From positions 44,528,118-44,592,117 of the forward strand of contig CM050653.1 of assembly GCA_027574665.1 (NCBI GenBank): a stretch of 64,000 bases of DNA, in the 5' to 3' direction. Origin of the DNA: Rhynochetos jubatus. Taxonomy: Eukaryota > Chordata > Aves > Eurypygiformes > Rhynochetidae. The notes below the pieces were generated by a model, which did not search any database, was not told where the DNA came from, and saw nothing but the letters and a program-made list of their open reading frames with translations. Both the position numbers and the translations under genes were made by a program. Positions 25,388 through 38,200 of the stretch are shown here, piece by piece; within the stretch, counting starts at the first letter, position 1; every line of letters starts with the position of its first letter.

Positions 25388-28300
25388 ATTTTGTTCTTGG
25401 GAATTTTTCTTTTCAGTGGAGGTAATGACAAACTCTGTTAAGGATTTTATGCTTGTACCTTGATTGGGACTAGAAATGAGGATACAGAATCAGCACAAAA
25501 GTACTTCTGTAAAAGTGGTTCAGAAAATGGGAAGTTGGGAATTAAGGGTAGTCATTCATGTGTGATTTTGGTGGAGGGGGCTCTCATTTTTAACCTGGGG
25601 TTCAGCAGAAGAGCCAAGAAGTTTGCTAAATGTGTCCATGGAAGTGTTAGGTGAAGGAGACTAACGGAAGGCAAGGCTGGCATGGATTTTGCTGTTTAAG
25701 TTTGGATAACACTATTTTTCTTCTAGTTCCTTTTAGTTTTATTATTGTTATAGTATCACTGCCCCTCAGATATATTTCTTCCTGCCCCTGCCTTTCTGGC
25801 TGTGATACAACAGCTATACTCCCTTCCTGTGTTGCTTAGATTACCGTACAGCTATCAAATAGATCTGTTCTGTGATTTTTCCAAATCTGCCTTTGTCACC
25901 AGAAAGCTCATTGTCTGGAAAAATCCAGTTTATTGTAGCTACCTGTACTTCCCCCGCATGCCGCTTCCTTCATCACCATCTGCCATTCACAGCCCCTCAT
26001 TCACCTCATCTTCCCAGCATCTCCTGATGCAAACATTAAATATGGAAATAAGCAAGGTCTGTGATGGATAGAAAAACTCTAATTAGGAAGAAAAAACTGG
26101 CAGCAGGAGATGGGTGAGTAGAAGAAGCAGTGATTGCAGGGAACCTTCTCACAGCTCTGCTCCTTAGCAGCTTTCACCCCAGCATCTTTCTTTTTAATAT
26201 TCCTTTGCTGGTTCAGCTGGAGAAACACTGCTGAGAATCTGGGTAAGCAGAGGACAAAAAAGCATCTAGGGTCAGAAACCACTGGCATAAGAGGTTTGAA
26301 GCTAAGAAGGCAGCATCAAATGATGGAAATAATTGGGTAGTTTCTTCAGCTTCTCTTTAGAAAATGAAGCCTTTCTCTGTATTTAAAATTTGCAAGAGCC
26401 TTCTGCCTGAAAATATTTGTCTGGCTGTCCGGAATTTGTAGCCCGTGGTTCATCAGCTATTGAGATTGAGATAAAAACTGACATTTTAATGAAAATATTT
26501 TAAAAGGTTTATTTGATTTTAATGCATTTCCTAAGCATGAAAGGAAATGAATATTATAGAAGATCGATCTGTGTTCTGAATGTGTTGTGTTAAATATTAA
26601 AAGAAAATTCAGTCTTCAAAGTTTGCAAAAGAAATATATAAGTCTCAACACGACCTTAAATATGACACTGCCATCAGTGCCTTTTTGATAAATTGCTAAA
26701 AGCAATAATTTCTATCTAATCAGATATGGCCACAGTATCTGTGGAGTTTTCTGCTTATGCAGAAAGCTCCATTCCGTTCATCAAAAAAGTGGACTTAAAA
26801 GCAGAACACAATCTGTTAAGATGCAAGACCTGGCAAGTTTTGTGTTTCTTCAATAGTATAAAATCTGAACTGCTTTAGTTGTTGATGGAATTAAACTTTT
26901 CCCTAGATGTCTGTGATATTAGTGACTTTTTCAAGAGGCACCGAATGCTGGCAAGTGGATAAAAGAGGAAAATGTTTTTAAATAATTTGCTTTAAAGAAC
27001 AAAGGTGTTTGTGTGTGTTAAATAGATGCCTGCATATTGCTATGTACTGGAATTGGCAAGCACTCCTCTCTGTGAGTTTCACGTTTGTAACCGGGTTTTT
27101 ATCTTATGAATTAGTTATGGAAGGGAAGAGTGGGAATATGCAGAGGAAACTTTAGAGCTCCGTCTGTCTCAGTCTGGAGAGAAGCCTGGGAGACATGGCT
27201 GCACCCAAGAATATTTTTGTTTGTCTAAGGAAGAAGCCCAGACAAGTAGCCTGCTAAATAAATAAATACATAGTCATCGGGATGGTAAGGAGGGTAAATT
27301 TGCTATATAAAACTGGTAAAGAGTGGGATGGTTGGAAAGGTAAGGCAGGACTGTTGAGATTTCTGGAGGTCAGCCTGGCCTATCTGCCATGCGGAAACAG
27401 ACAAACAAGATGAAGGATCATCTCAAAATGTAGAAATACACATGGATTTAATCATATGTTTCAATTTCTGTTGAAGCTGGTAAAGAGACTGATTTTCTCA
27501 CGGTGTGCTTGGCAGAGGCAACAACACTGTATCGTCTCTTTAAGAAACACATTAGGTGTCTGCTACACCAGATCTCCAATCTGCTTTTCTTTTAATTACT
27601 TTTTAAGAAGAAGTCATACTTTTGTTGCTGCTTTGAGTTGTACCGGGAATGTCGTAACAATTTGAAGGTTTTGAACAAGTTTGTCTCAGATCACACAATA
27701 CTTTAGAATTTGGATTTAGTTTTTCTTAATTGTGTGTTGTACAGAAAAAAAAAATCTTTTGACATCTTGTCAAAAAAGGAGTGCTCCTTTGTGTTCAGCC
27801 TAGTACTAAATAATATTAATTAATTTATTAAGTACAGACTGGCACAAATCCTTGTTTTCCTGTAGTTGTAACACTGCCTGTGATAATAAAATAAACAAGT
27901 CTGTATAGCTGTTGAGCTTTTTAAATGCTTCCTTTAAAAAGTAGTTATCTTCCTGTTTGGAAATGGCACCATGTTTATTTTAAAAATATTGATTAATTAG
28001 ATTTCTGTTTAATGATGTATAGGCAAGGTGGAGGATATCTAGCTGTGTAAAGTACAAAGCAGACATTGAGATAAGGCTTGAACTGAGTGCAGCAGCTCCC
28101 TGCATATACAGCTTGAACATGTCCTAAATCCCTGCGAGTTCAGAGCCTTGTAGACAGAACACAGGTGGGAGATGGGAAAATGTTGTTGTTTTGCATGTTG
28201 GGAAATGAGGGATCAGTTTCTGAGAGACAGGAATTATTCTTTTAAAAAACGCTTCCACCAAAACTCAAAGCCAACAGACATGAGTTTGGGTAGGTGTGTG

Positions 28301-29699
28301 AGATTGCTTTAGGCTTCTTGTACCTAATTCTATCTAATTCAAGAATAATTAACTTCAAATTTTCTAAACAAATTTGGCAAAGTGTCTGAATTGGCTATCA
28401 TGAACTGTAAATTACTTGCTTCTTGAGAAGGTGTGCCTACCTATTTTCTATATGTTAAAGCAATTTAGGATTTCATGGTGTGTGAAAGGATTTGTAGGAG
28501 GGCCTTTCAGCTAAGAAACCATAATATTCAAAAGCTGTTTTGTGGTTGATATGTTTTAAATTGTTTGAACTTCTTTTAGAACAGGGCTGATGAAGGGCGT
28601 CTGAAGCTATCTGTGTGCATTACTATTTTTTGCACTGACCCTAGTCCTTGTAGAAATGCACTTACCCACAGTGTTAAGTCTTGAAATTAAATGGGATAAT
28701 CTCATTCTGTTGCCTTTATCTTCTCCTTATGAGTTTATATAAATCTGTTTCCTTCATTGTTATGCATCACACAAAAGGTACTAAAAATAACTGTTTAAGT
28801 GTTTTAGTGCATACTGAAACAGAGATAAAAAGATAAAGTATATTTTGTTTTTATGTAACTCCTGCTGCGCTGATATTATTCCTGGTTAATGTCATTTTGT
28901 GTCAACATACCCACCAAAAGCTGTAGGACCTTAAATACCACCCACACAAATAGTCTCTGATTCCTGCAAGGAGTCATTTTCCTAAAGTATCTATCCAACA
29001 GATGGATCACATTTTCCGTGTATGGCAGAAACAGTTAAAGTAGGATGGAGCCACAGGAACATCATATTGCAAAGTAGTTTCAATTCATTTTACTTGCTAT
29101 CTTCCTGTAACTTGCATAGCATCTTGAGACATTAATGATCTTCCCTTTTTAGTAGCCATAAAAATTTTCGTACTGTCTTGTGTTTTCCTTTGTTTTAAAC
29201 CTCTTGCCTGGCTTGGAAACATAATACGAAAGACTTTGGTCTGACCGGTCATTCTTAAGATAAGAATGGGAAAGGGTTCTGTTGCTGGACTGAATCATTC
29301 TTTTGGCAAAGAGTCCATGGAAAAACAGTCATACAAGGCTTCAACTTTTAAATACATGCAAGATGCTATGATAATAGTGCATGCAAAAATGGAGAAGGGA
29401 GTTATTACTCTGTAACTTTGCTAGGTACAGGCCTGAATAGATACTATGCCATTAGTGTGGAACTTGGTTGAGTAAAATTGTGTTGGTTGTTTGTTTTTTC
29501 CCTGTCAGGATACCATATATGCAGAATGATTGGACTAGCTGGATTCACTTCTCTTTATAGCCAGCTGAACTGAGAATGGCTAGTACTGTCTTAAAGACTA
29601 GATTATGAAATAGGTTTTTCTTGGGAGATGGGAACAAAGCTGAGCTGACACGCGTTACATAGTAAATAAGTCTTTGATTTTAACCTGTCTCATGGCTCT

Positions 29700-29880
29700 G
29701 TAAATCCTCCGTAATTGCCAAAACTAATTATTTACTAATTGAACTCCAAAGATCGTGGTAAACTTTGGATTTTCAATTTTTGTCTTTTTGACAGACAAGT
29801 TCTCTCCACCTTTTTGATCGCAATCGCTGCCATTGATGGATTGACAATGTGCATTCCTGCAACTGCTTTGGCTTTTTTTT
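29700..29880. promoter_or_regulatory. Candidate conserved non-coding element with TALE/HOX-like words
   Basis: The stretch includes ttgatcgcaatcgctgcc and then attgatggattgacaatg (about 29814-29850). It keeps two CpGs and contains TGATGGAT and TTGACA words like PBX/MEIS-type sites. No repeat family is recognised. It looks more constrained than its neighbours, but this is inferred from texture without an alignment. Confidence 0.25.
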
Positions 29881-29909
29881 ATATATTTCAAGATTAGCAG
29901 CATGGAGGC

Positions 29910-29952
29910 ACCAGTTTCAACACTACAGCAACTCTGTACTGTTGAAACTGGT
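29910..29952. repeat. Near-perfect 43-nt hairpin
   Basis: Arms accagtttcaaca (29910-29922) and tgttgaaactggt (29940-29952) are exact 13-nt reverse complements. Inside them, after one C-C mismatch, tacag pairs with ctgta around a 5-nt loop, caact. This makes 18 pairs in 43 nt. Pairing stops abruptly at both outer ends. The stem is shorter than a usual microRNA precursor. A template-switch mutation or a tiny palindromic element are other explanations. Confidence 0.9.
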
Positions 29953-31205
29953 ATTAGTTAAACATAAATTACTCTACAGCCTGCCACTCTGGGTCTTGTA
30001 AGCTAACATTTAATATACACGGTAGTTAAATAGGCAGGAGTTTTCCCATGACAGAAAGACTCTCAATGACTAAATAATGCCAGCGCCTGATACTTCCAAT
30101 TTACTGTTGCTTCTTGAGCGATAGGCCCAATTTCAGATACTGCTCCAGTGAGGTCCAGTGATATTATTAGTAAGGTCCTCTGGTGAAAATGAGAGAAGAT
30201 ACAAACTGTTCATCCTTGATATATAAAGGAAGGCAGAGGAACTGTTGGAGCATGCTCACCTTGGGGGGAAGAAGCAAAGGACGGGAATGAAGTGCTTAAT
30301 GCTAAATTGCATGGGATCAGAGCCGAGACATGGCCAACTGGAGAAGAGAATGAAGGAGTGGAGAAGAAAGTCAAAGAGCTCTGGAACACAGGCAATAAGG
30401 ATGCAGGGAAAGTCTTCAGTGGAGAATGGTCAAATGGTGCATTAAATATTTCCCAATGTAAGTATGCGCTAATCAAAAGAAATTAAAATCTGGAACTGGG
30501 ATACCTGGAACACACCAACGCTGTGGAGTCACTGCATGCTAATGAGGGATTAAGGACTGCTCCACAGTCATCTGAGAGAGGAGCACGGACAACACTACTG
30601 AGAGGTCATATTTCTATCATCTTAATATTTCAAATAAGGCTAGGAGATCTGGGTTTTTTTCCTTTTTTCCCCCTAAAGCTTTTAAATCTGTGAAAATATT
30701 TGGACTTCAGTGTGGTTGTTCCTTGTGTGGCTAAATTGAACAGTATCCATTTCTTATAGAAACATAGGACTGACCATGATAACTCTGTTGCTGCACTCTC
30801 TTCTTCAGTAATGCTTGAGACAATATTTCCATCCCATAAGGCTTTTTTGGAAATGTCTTTTTAATGCATTTTACTTAGAAATAAGTTTCTGGAAGGAAGA
30901 AATGTCGAGGAAATACTTTAGGATATGGCAAATTCATCTTTGGAAATATAATATCCTCCCTTGATATTATTTGAAGATTAGAATACTAGATTGAAGATCT
31001 CTGGTTTGTAATCATCTTCCTATCATTGGCGCTGGAACACCCTAGAGCTCTTTTCTTAGTGACAAAACATAGTCATTGTGGGGTTTTTTGCTCCTTGAAA
31101 AGCTACTTGATCTGCTGTTGTGATGTTGGCTGGCCACCACTCACATTTATAATGTGCATTCAACATATTTTGCACTACAGTGAACTCATTTTCTTTTATT
31201 ATTAG

Positions 31206-31256
31206 CTCCTTGAATACCCTTGGGGAAAGGCAAAAGAAGATGCAGATAAGTCGAAG
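31206..31256 (+). other. Candidate 51-nt cassette exon (unverified)
   Basis: The segment is preceded by a pyrimidine-rich acceptor-like sequence, cattttcttttattattag, and followed by AAG and the donor-like gtatgg. It is 51 nt long, a multiple of three. In frame 0 it is free of stops and encodes LLEYPWGKAKEDADKSK, a hydrophilic peptide unlike the Leu/Ile/Phe/Cys-rich chance frames around it. I do not recognise the peptide. Short in-frame cassettes are common in long neuronal genes, but chance borders like these also occur often in vertebrate introns. Confidence 0.2.
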
Positions 31257-33066
31257 GTATGGATGGATTAACCATCATTTACAAATACCTTTCTAGAAAA
31301 AGTGTGTTTGCTTTTCTGTTCTGCAACTCTGTATGGAATTATTCTCCCATGTCGCTAGCACATGAAGTGTGACTGCAGTGTCCCCACGTTAGTGGCCATG
31401 CATAATGTATGAGTTTTGCCTTAAAAAGTTCCCTTGCATTACAAACAATACACAATTACACACTGCTTCAAATGGTGTAATGGGGGAATGAGGGCAAAGA
31501 AAATAATCTATCTGGAATAACTTAGTTTCCTAAAATATTTGTTTACAGTATGAATCTCAATAATTAATGTACGGATTAAAACAGTTTGCTTATCTTCTTC
31601 CTCCAGCAGTAGGGTCAGCACCTATAGCTGCAGAGGAGGAAGCCAGAAAAGCTTCCAGGCACAAAGCTGACAAGTACAGTGCTCCAGCTGCTTTGCAGCT
31701 TCAGCATGTGCTGCAGAACTCCATACATTACTACCCTAATGGGAATGTGTTTGTTTTTTCTGGTCAGATCACCAGTGTGCTGTTTAGGCTATCTTTTTCT
31801 CATGAATGTAATTTTTTCCTTTTGGTATTATAGAACATGTATGCCAAAGCCTTTATGTAGCTTTTAATGGAATAGGAATTGTTCTTGTTGCCTTACCATG
31901 TTATAAAGCTTGTTTACCTTCAGGAGTCAGCAGAGCCATTTGTGAACTAAAACCTCATCTCTCTGCAGCAAAGTCCTTAGTAGCTCTGTTGTGTATGTTG
32001 GTGTTGCAATATATTCGCTCTAAAACTGTGAGCTTTCAGGTGTAGCAACTTGATAGTGCTGTTGGGCTATTTTTATTGTTTACACAAATATAAGTAGAAG
32101 TTGCAGGTAGGCTCTGTTTTCTTTTAAGAAGTGTTTTTGCTAAGCCCTAGATTGTGAAAACCTTGAAATGCATGATATTTTTTTCTTCTTCTGGAGAAGT
32201 AAAAAAGCATAAAATTCGTAGGTTAACTTCTTTTATAGGTTATTGACAGGAAGAATAAAATCCAGTGACAGTTAAAGCAATGGAAAAGCTTTTCTTATGG
32301 ACAGACCTCCTAAAATTTTGAATACACACAAAGAAGCAAGGAAATGCTTTACAAGTACGGAAGCTTTAAATTTATATTAATTTTTCCTCCATTATTTACA
32401 TTGACTTAAAGATAAGATTATGGCAGATTTGCCATGAGTAGGCTTCATCAATTTTATTTTTATGACTAAACACTGAAATGGGATGAAAACTGCTTGGAGA
32501 AATGCAACAGGAAGATGATTAGAATAATCTATTCCCCAAGAGGAAAACATGAAAAATATTTCTGCCAAAACAGAAATGTCTAAAGGTAATTGTGGAAGTA
32601 GGGAGGAATGTGATTATCATGGAGGCACCTACTCCTATGAGAAGGTAGGTTGAGAACTGCAAATACATATAAAATATATTAGGGCACAAAAAACTTGAGC
32701 CCCAAACCCCTGTTTCTGCAAACATTTAGCTAAAAAAAAAAGAACTAACATGCAATATCCACATAGTAAAGCAACACAATTGCACACTTTGCCTTGCTGC
32801 GCTGTAACTGAACCATAGTATTGGACTTATACCTGGAATTACTCAACTTCACTTTGAGCATCCCAATTTTCATTAGTAAAACAGACTACTAAATAGGAGA
32901 GAGAAATGAGAGATGCAGCAATAGATGAGGGAGTCACTCATTATAAAGTATAGTTAAAACAGTTAAATATAGGTTTAAATGAAATCTAAACAATTATTAA
33001 GATGAAAATATGATACATTCAAAAACATATAATTAAGACCCTTATTCTTGTATATTATCCTTGCAC

Positions 33067-33203
33067 AATATATATTATATACTATATGCTACATATTATA
33101 CACCACATACTACATACTCTATATATCATATACCACACACCATATAGTATATAAAATATGATTTATATGTGCATCACATGTTATGCACTACATACTATAT
33201 ACA
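33067..33203. repeat. AT-rich minisatellite (tacatacta-like units)
   Basis: Imperfect repeats of tatatactatatgctacata and catactacatact-type words run for about 135 bp. The pattern is degenerate with variable units of about 7-10 bp. This is an ordinary low-complexity tract, likely unstable in length. Confidence 0.75.
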
Positions 33204-34734
33204 GAACTTATATTTTGCATGTATTATGTGTTAGGCTTATTCTGTTTCAGGTGAAAGCAAATTATTTATGTTTCTGAACAGCAAGCATGTTTTTGATAAA
33301 CTATGTTTAAGTGAATGGACTTAGGTCATTATTTGGGTGGACTACTGATGTGTGCATAGGCTTTTAAGATCAAGGTGTTAGTACTGCTGTGGTAATTAAA
33401 TAAAGACTAATCAAACATACAGGTAAGCACACCTGTAGTTTGGATATCGCCTATGGTGTTCGGTATGTCCCAAGTCAGTAAAAGTATTTCCTTGTAGGAT
33501 TTGCATTGTTACCCCTCTTCTGCACACAGAAGCCCTGAAATGGCACAGGGAAAGAGAAACCTGTGCTTGCAAGAAACACAATTTCATGCCTGCCAAAATT
33601 CTGTTCTCTCCTATAGGCTTGTGCTCTTTCTGGAGGCTTATATTTAAGTATCTCTTCAATATGTATGAATATTTTTATGTATTTGTATGTCTTCAGAGAC
33701 AGGAAAGGGAAGGGTTTTGCAATGCTAACAGGATATCACTGTTACCCAAAGAGACAGAACAGATCAAAAGATGTGTATTTCTTGTATCTGATAGACCAGC
33801 TCTTGCATCCTGTTGCTTAAATGTATGCCTGTGCAAATGTGACCACTACCACAATGTACACACAACACATTGTGACAAAACTTTGGCGTATACAGACAGT
33901 ATGGATTCTGATAATTTATGCAAAAAGTATTCCAGGCAACTGGCTTGCTTTGATTCTTTTCAGCGTTTCCAAGGGATTATCTTCACTTTGGTAATGTTGT
34001 TTTCTCTTGAGGAATGCTTTTATATATTTCAAGCAGACATAAACTGAAATGGTAATGCTCATGTTTCATTTAGGAAACTGTTGCTGTCAGGATCTGGCAT
34101 GGCTTTCACTTTTGTCTTAATTTCATTAATTCATGATAAGATTGTGAAATAAACAGAATTTTTGAGATTCTTAGTGTCTTGGGGCAGAGAGATGTTTGGA
34201 CATACCCAGAATGAGAAACATCTGACTGTTTTTGTATTTGGACCATACCAAACCATATTGAAATGTGACTGGGTGAAAAACGTCTATGCACATTGCATCT
34301 TCCAAAAATCAGAGATGTTAATTTCTGGTTTTAATTTAGAACTCTCTTTAAAAATAAATCTTGGGGTTTCTTTTTTAGCCTGAGGGTTTAAGATGGCTGT
34401 GGAATTGTTATTTTGGGGATTTTTTTCATTGTTATCCTCAGCATGAAACATATCGTACAAAGTTGTCAATGAAATTTATATGCTAGCTATGATGTAATGT
34501 TAGAGAACTGCTTTTTTCCTTTCCTTCATTACAGTTATAATGCATTATATTTACAGACTTCTATAGGTTTAATGGAGCAGGCTTTCAGGACAAGAAAAAA
34601 ACGTCAGACTATCAAAGATGAGCAATTTCCAGGTGAACAGTAAAATCAGTGCATGTTGGCAGGGATAATTAGTAGTAGCAGTTGGCACTTGCCCTCAGTA
34701 TAGATTTTAAGCGATGGAATAATTTAAAACACTG

Positions 34735-34901
34735 ACTAATTAATCCCTGCCACACTGCTGTGAGGCAGATAAGAAATGCCATACTGTACAAGCACGGTAG
34801 AGATGATAAACTGAGGCACAAATCTGCTATGTTGTTAGTTAAACCAGCATTATCACCTGGTAGACCTGAATTCTAGTCAATCATGTGCTTTGACCACTAA
34901 A
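34735..34901 (-). mobile_element. MIR SINE relic
   Basis: In order on the plus strand I read taatccctgccacactgctg, tgaggcagata, agatgataaactgaggcaca, an atcacctggtagacctgaat stretch and finally gtgctttgaccactaaa. This is the reverse complement of MIR: the 3' part (taatcctcacaacaaccctgtgaggta), the core (gatgaggaaactgaggcaca) and the tRNA-like head (gtgctcttaaccacta). Nearly the full length is present although strongly diverged. The insertion lies on the minus strand. Such copies predate the split of birds and mammals. Confidence 0.75.
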
Positions 34902-35226
34902 ACTCAGGTGAATTAGAAGAATTAGGAAAGAGTTCGCATCTCAGGAAAGAACAATACTCCCTATTATCAGAGTTTTTCACATTTTTCTTGTTCAGTGACT
35001 TGATAAGAGTATGATGTTTTGTGGGTCGGGTGATTCACCTAGCTTTTTAATGCATAGAAGTGCATTAAAAGGCAGTTAGAGGCATAAAACTGATGTGGCA
35101 CATGTAGCTTTGTTCATTCCATTTTATTACAATGTGATCCCAATACCATACAAACTTACATTTGCTTAGTAAGGACTCTGTCCATTAGCCAGTGGTTTTT
35201 TGAGCTGAAAGAACCATTTTTAAAAT

Positions 35227-35243
35227 GGGGGGGGGGGGGGGGG
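35227..35243. repeat. Poly-G homopolymer (17 nt)
   Basis: Seventeen G residues follow the small palindrome ccattttTaaaatgg (35214-35228), which overlaps the first two Gs. This is the second of three pure G tracts in the window. Confidence 0.85.
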
Positions 35244-38200
35244 AATTAAATAATGGCTCTAGTCTTAGATACAGTGTATTTGGGGCTTTTATGTCCGAGT
35301 TCATGACACATCAGAACAATTATGCTTATTATCATCCATTACACAAGAAGTAGTATCTTTGTGTAAAGGGTATACCTGTCAGGCACTGCTTAAATCTCTG
35401 CACACTTATTTTTCATCACAGACAGCTAAATTCAATTTCAGCTAGAAACTTTTCCAGTCAAAGAAGGCCAACACCTAGAAATTCCCTGAAGTTAACCAAA
35501 CAGTAAGTCTGTAGCTTTGTTTTATTGTTCAGATCAGCATATAGGTTGCATGCAAGTAACCTTACTGTATTAGAGGTGATTATATGCGATGGGAAAATAC
35601 TAACAAGTTTAAAGCAAGTTCAGAAAATATTTGATAGTCTTTAAGATAAATTTTATTAGAGAATCATATTTAACAATTACAGCCTTTAGGAAGGTATTAG
35701 TTAAAACTTTTCAGACTTTGAACAGTCTGCTCCGTCATTATTTCAAGATAATTATGTAATCTTTTAAAGTTAAATTACTAAAAAGAATGCAACTTTTGTT
35801 GCAAAAATGAATGTCTAAGTGGGAGTTTTGGGATTTCTACTTCAATATCCTCATATAAACTGTATTAAAATTAAGTTCTAGAAGTCATCAGAGAGTTCTG
35901 CCATGGCTTTGGAAAAAAGAAATCCTCTTTCCACCAGGCAAAATGACACTGAATTAAGTAAACTATTACAATTTGAAAAGGAAGGCTTTATGATATTCTT
36001 TTTTCTATATACTCACTATTGGCAAAAGGTACTAGTGATCAATATGCCTAGCAGGTAGTGAACTTTAGACCTGACTAGGAGTTTCATCTTCATAGCTGAG
36101 GAAAAGAGTTTAGCTTTCATAGCAATATACTACTTCATTTTCCTTTGAAATGACCAACTGGGCTGTAAATTTGCATGATACATTTTTGAGGCGTTATCTG
36201 GCTACTAATGCAATATATCTTCAAGGATGAATGGACCTGAAAGATTCACTCATTTCACATGCTCTCTCTCTTCATTTTTCAATTCAAATTATAAGGAATC
36301 CATATTTTGGAGTAAACAAAACCCTAGTTCGTACCTGTAGGACCTCAAATTAAACCATACTTTATACTTACAGCATTTGTAGAGCACAACACCTCAGATC
36401 GTGTGGCTAAACCATAAATTTTTGTTACTTGCTTTTCTGCTTCTTGCTTTTGGTTTATGGATTAGAGTCAATATCTTAATAAATATAAAGTGTTTTTACA
36501 TACAGCATTTTAAGTGTAATTAAAATAGTAGCAATTGCTCACTTTCTTACATCTCACTAAAATATTTTGAAAATATTTCGAAAATATTTCGTGTTTTCTA
36601 CCTCAGTACCAATCCATATTGATGCCACTTCTATTTATTTTTTTAAATATTCAGCGTGGACTTGTTGAACTGCAATAACTTGGAAATTATAATTAGCTTT
36701 TTTTTGTTGTTTGTTTTTTGTTAATGAACAAATCTTTACCATTTTGTATGATAATAGAGTGAAAAAGTGAATATGTCTTTGTGACTGACACAAGTGGTCA
36801 GCAGATGCTTGGTGGTACAGTAAGAATATTCTTTTTTTGTGCATGCATGCAAAAATACATACATGAACATCCATAGATACTTGTGTATAGATAATTCTGA
36901 ACAATGGTCAGGATATCACAGGGAAATGTGTTGGTACCTAATAAAACCTGCATGTGCGCAGCTCTAACACATAAATCACTTAAACATGGGTGTACTGTCA
37001 ACTGACTCTACAGCCATGTGAATCCTCAGCTGTATCCTTCAGTTAGGTTTACAAATGATACTTCATTTTAGGTAGGGATCATATTGATGTCAAGAATAAT
37101 ATGTGAGTGATAATCAGTTACTTCTTGAATGGAAAAGTAATCATATTGCTCTCAGATTTACATCGGAGAAGGGATCTATTGTACCTGTACCCAAAAGTGA
37201 AGGGAAAGAATTTATGCTGGGCTTGGAAAGAACTGTTTTTATACCCTAGCTCCTTCAAATAGTAATTATGTGAAAGTCTCCATGGGAAGTACAAGCAACT
37301 GAAAAGCTTTTCCCTTAAGCATATCCAGAGTCCTGTCAAGTCAGCTGTTTTCTACTCTTGTTAGTAAATTTAACTGGTCAAGTTTTGTTTACTCTTTGAA
37401 CATTAAATTTCAGATGGGGTTTCTTTTTTATTGATTTCTTATGTACACATAAAATATGTATACATGTGTGTAGGGACATATTTATACTAAGTTGTGGGCC
37501 AAAAAATATTATATGCTGTAGTATATTAAATAGTGTCGTAATGTTTGCACTTTTCAAAATTGTTTTTAGAAATATATAAGAAGATGCTATGCTGAAAAGT
37601 GGAAACATGATTTAATGTTCCTGTTTACCTGCACATTAAGCTCATTTGTGTATGTTTCATATTTTATTTTTCTTGTTACTGTTAAGCCCTTACTCCATGT
37701 CCTGCCTAATAAGATTGTCCTGGTTGGACTAAATAGGTCTTTCTTTCAAAAGTGGCATGTTTTGAAGATCTGTAATTTCCTTAGCAGTAAGCTCCATTTC
37801 ATTGTGGTGGGAAAAGGACTAGGAGCCTCTGTTTCTCTGTCTAGAGACAGTTTATTTGAGGGAAAACAGGAAAATAAATTCCAGCACTGGAATAAGACCT
37901 CACCAGTAGCAATATCCAGAGCAACACACACTGACTCCTTCCTACTGCAGCATTTCCCTGGGAAATCTAGATAGCAGACCAGTGGGAAAAAAAAAAAACC
38001 AAAACCTGTGAAGAAAAACCAGCTTTACTAGGTTGTGCATAAAAGGATTTCCTAATGAAGCTGGAAAGGGGCTGGAGAAATTATATCTTGCTGTTGTCCA
38101 GATCACTCTTCAAAAAAGAGGCGAGCTTAAAGTAAGTTTCTTAGCTGTTCCATTTCCTTTACTTTCCTTAAAGATTCTGTTAGGTTTTTTTCCACACACA

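Larger units (their letters stand above)
23176..34734. other. Non-coding sequence, mostly unique
   Basis: No gene is recognised. Notable local structure is listed separately: an E-box cluster (24927-24969), hairpins at 25363-25387 and 29910-29952, a candidate conserved stretch at 29700-29880, a 51-nt open segment with splice-like borders (31206-31256) and an AT-rich minisatellite (33067-33203). A 153-codon frame at 33586-34047 has a Cys/Phe-rich composition and no recognisable domain, and is judged to be chance. Confidence 0.6.

Noticed and set aside
33586-34047. 153-codon plus-strand frame
   Set aside because: Cys/Phe/His-rich composition, no recognisable domain, and no convincing splice or promoter context. 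Judged to be a chance frame.
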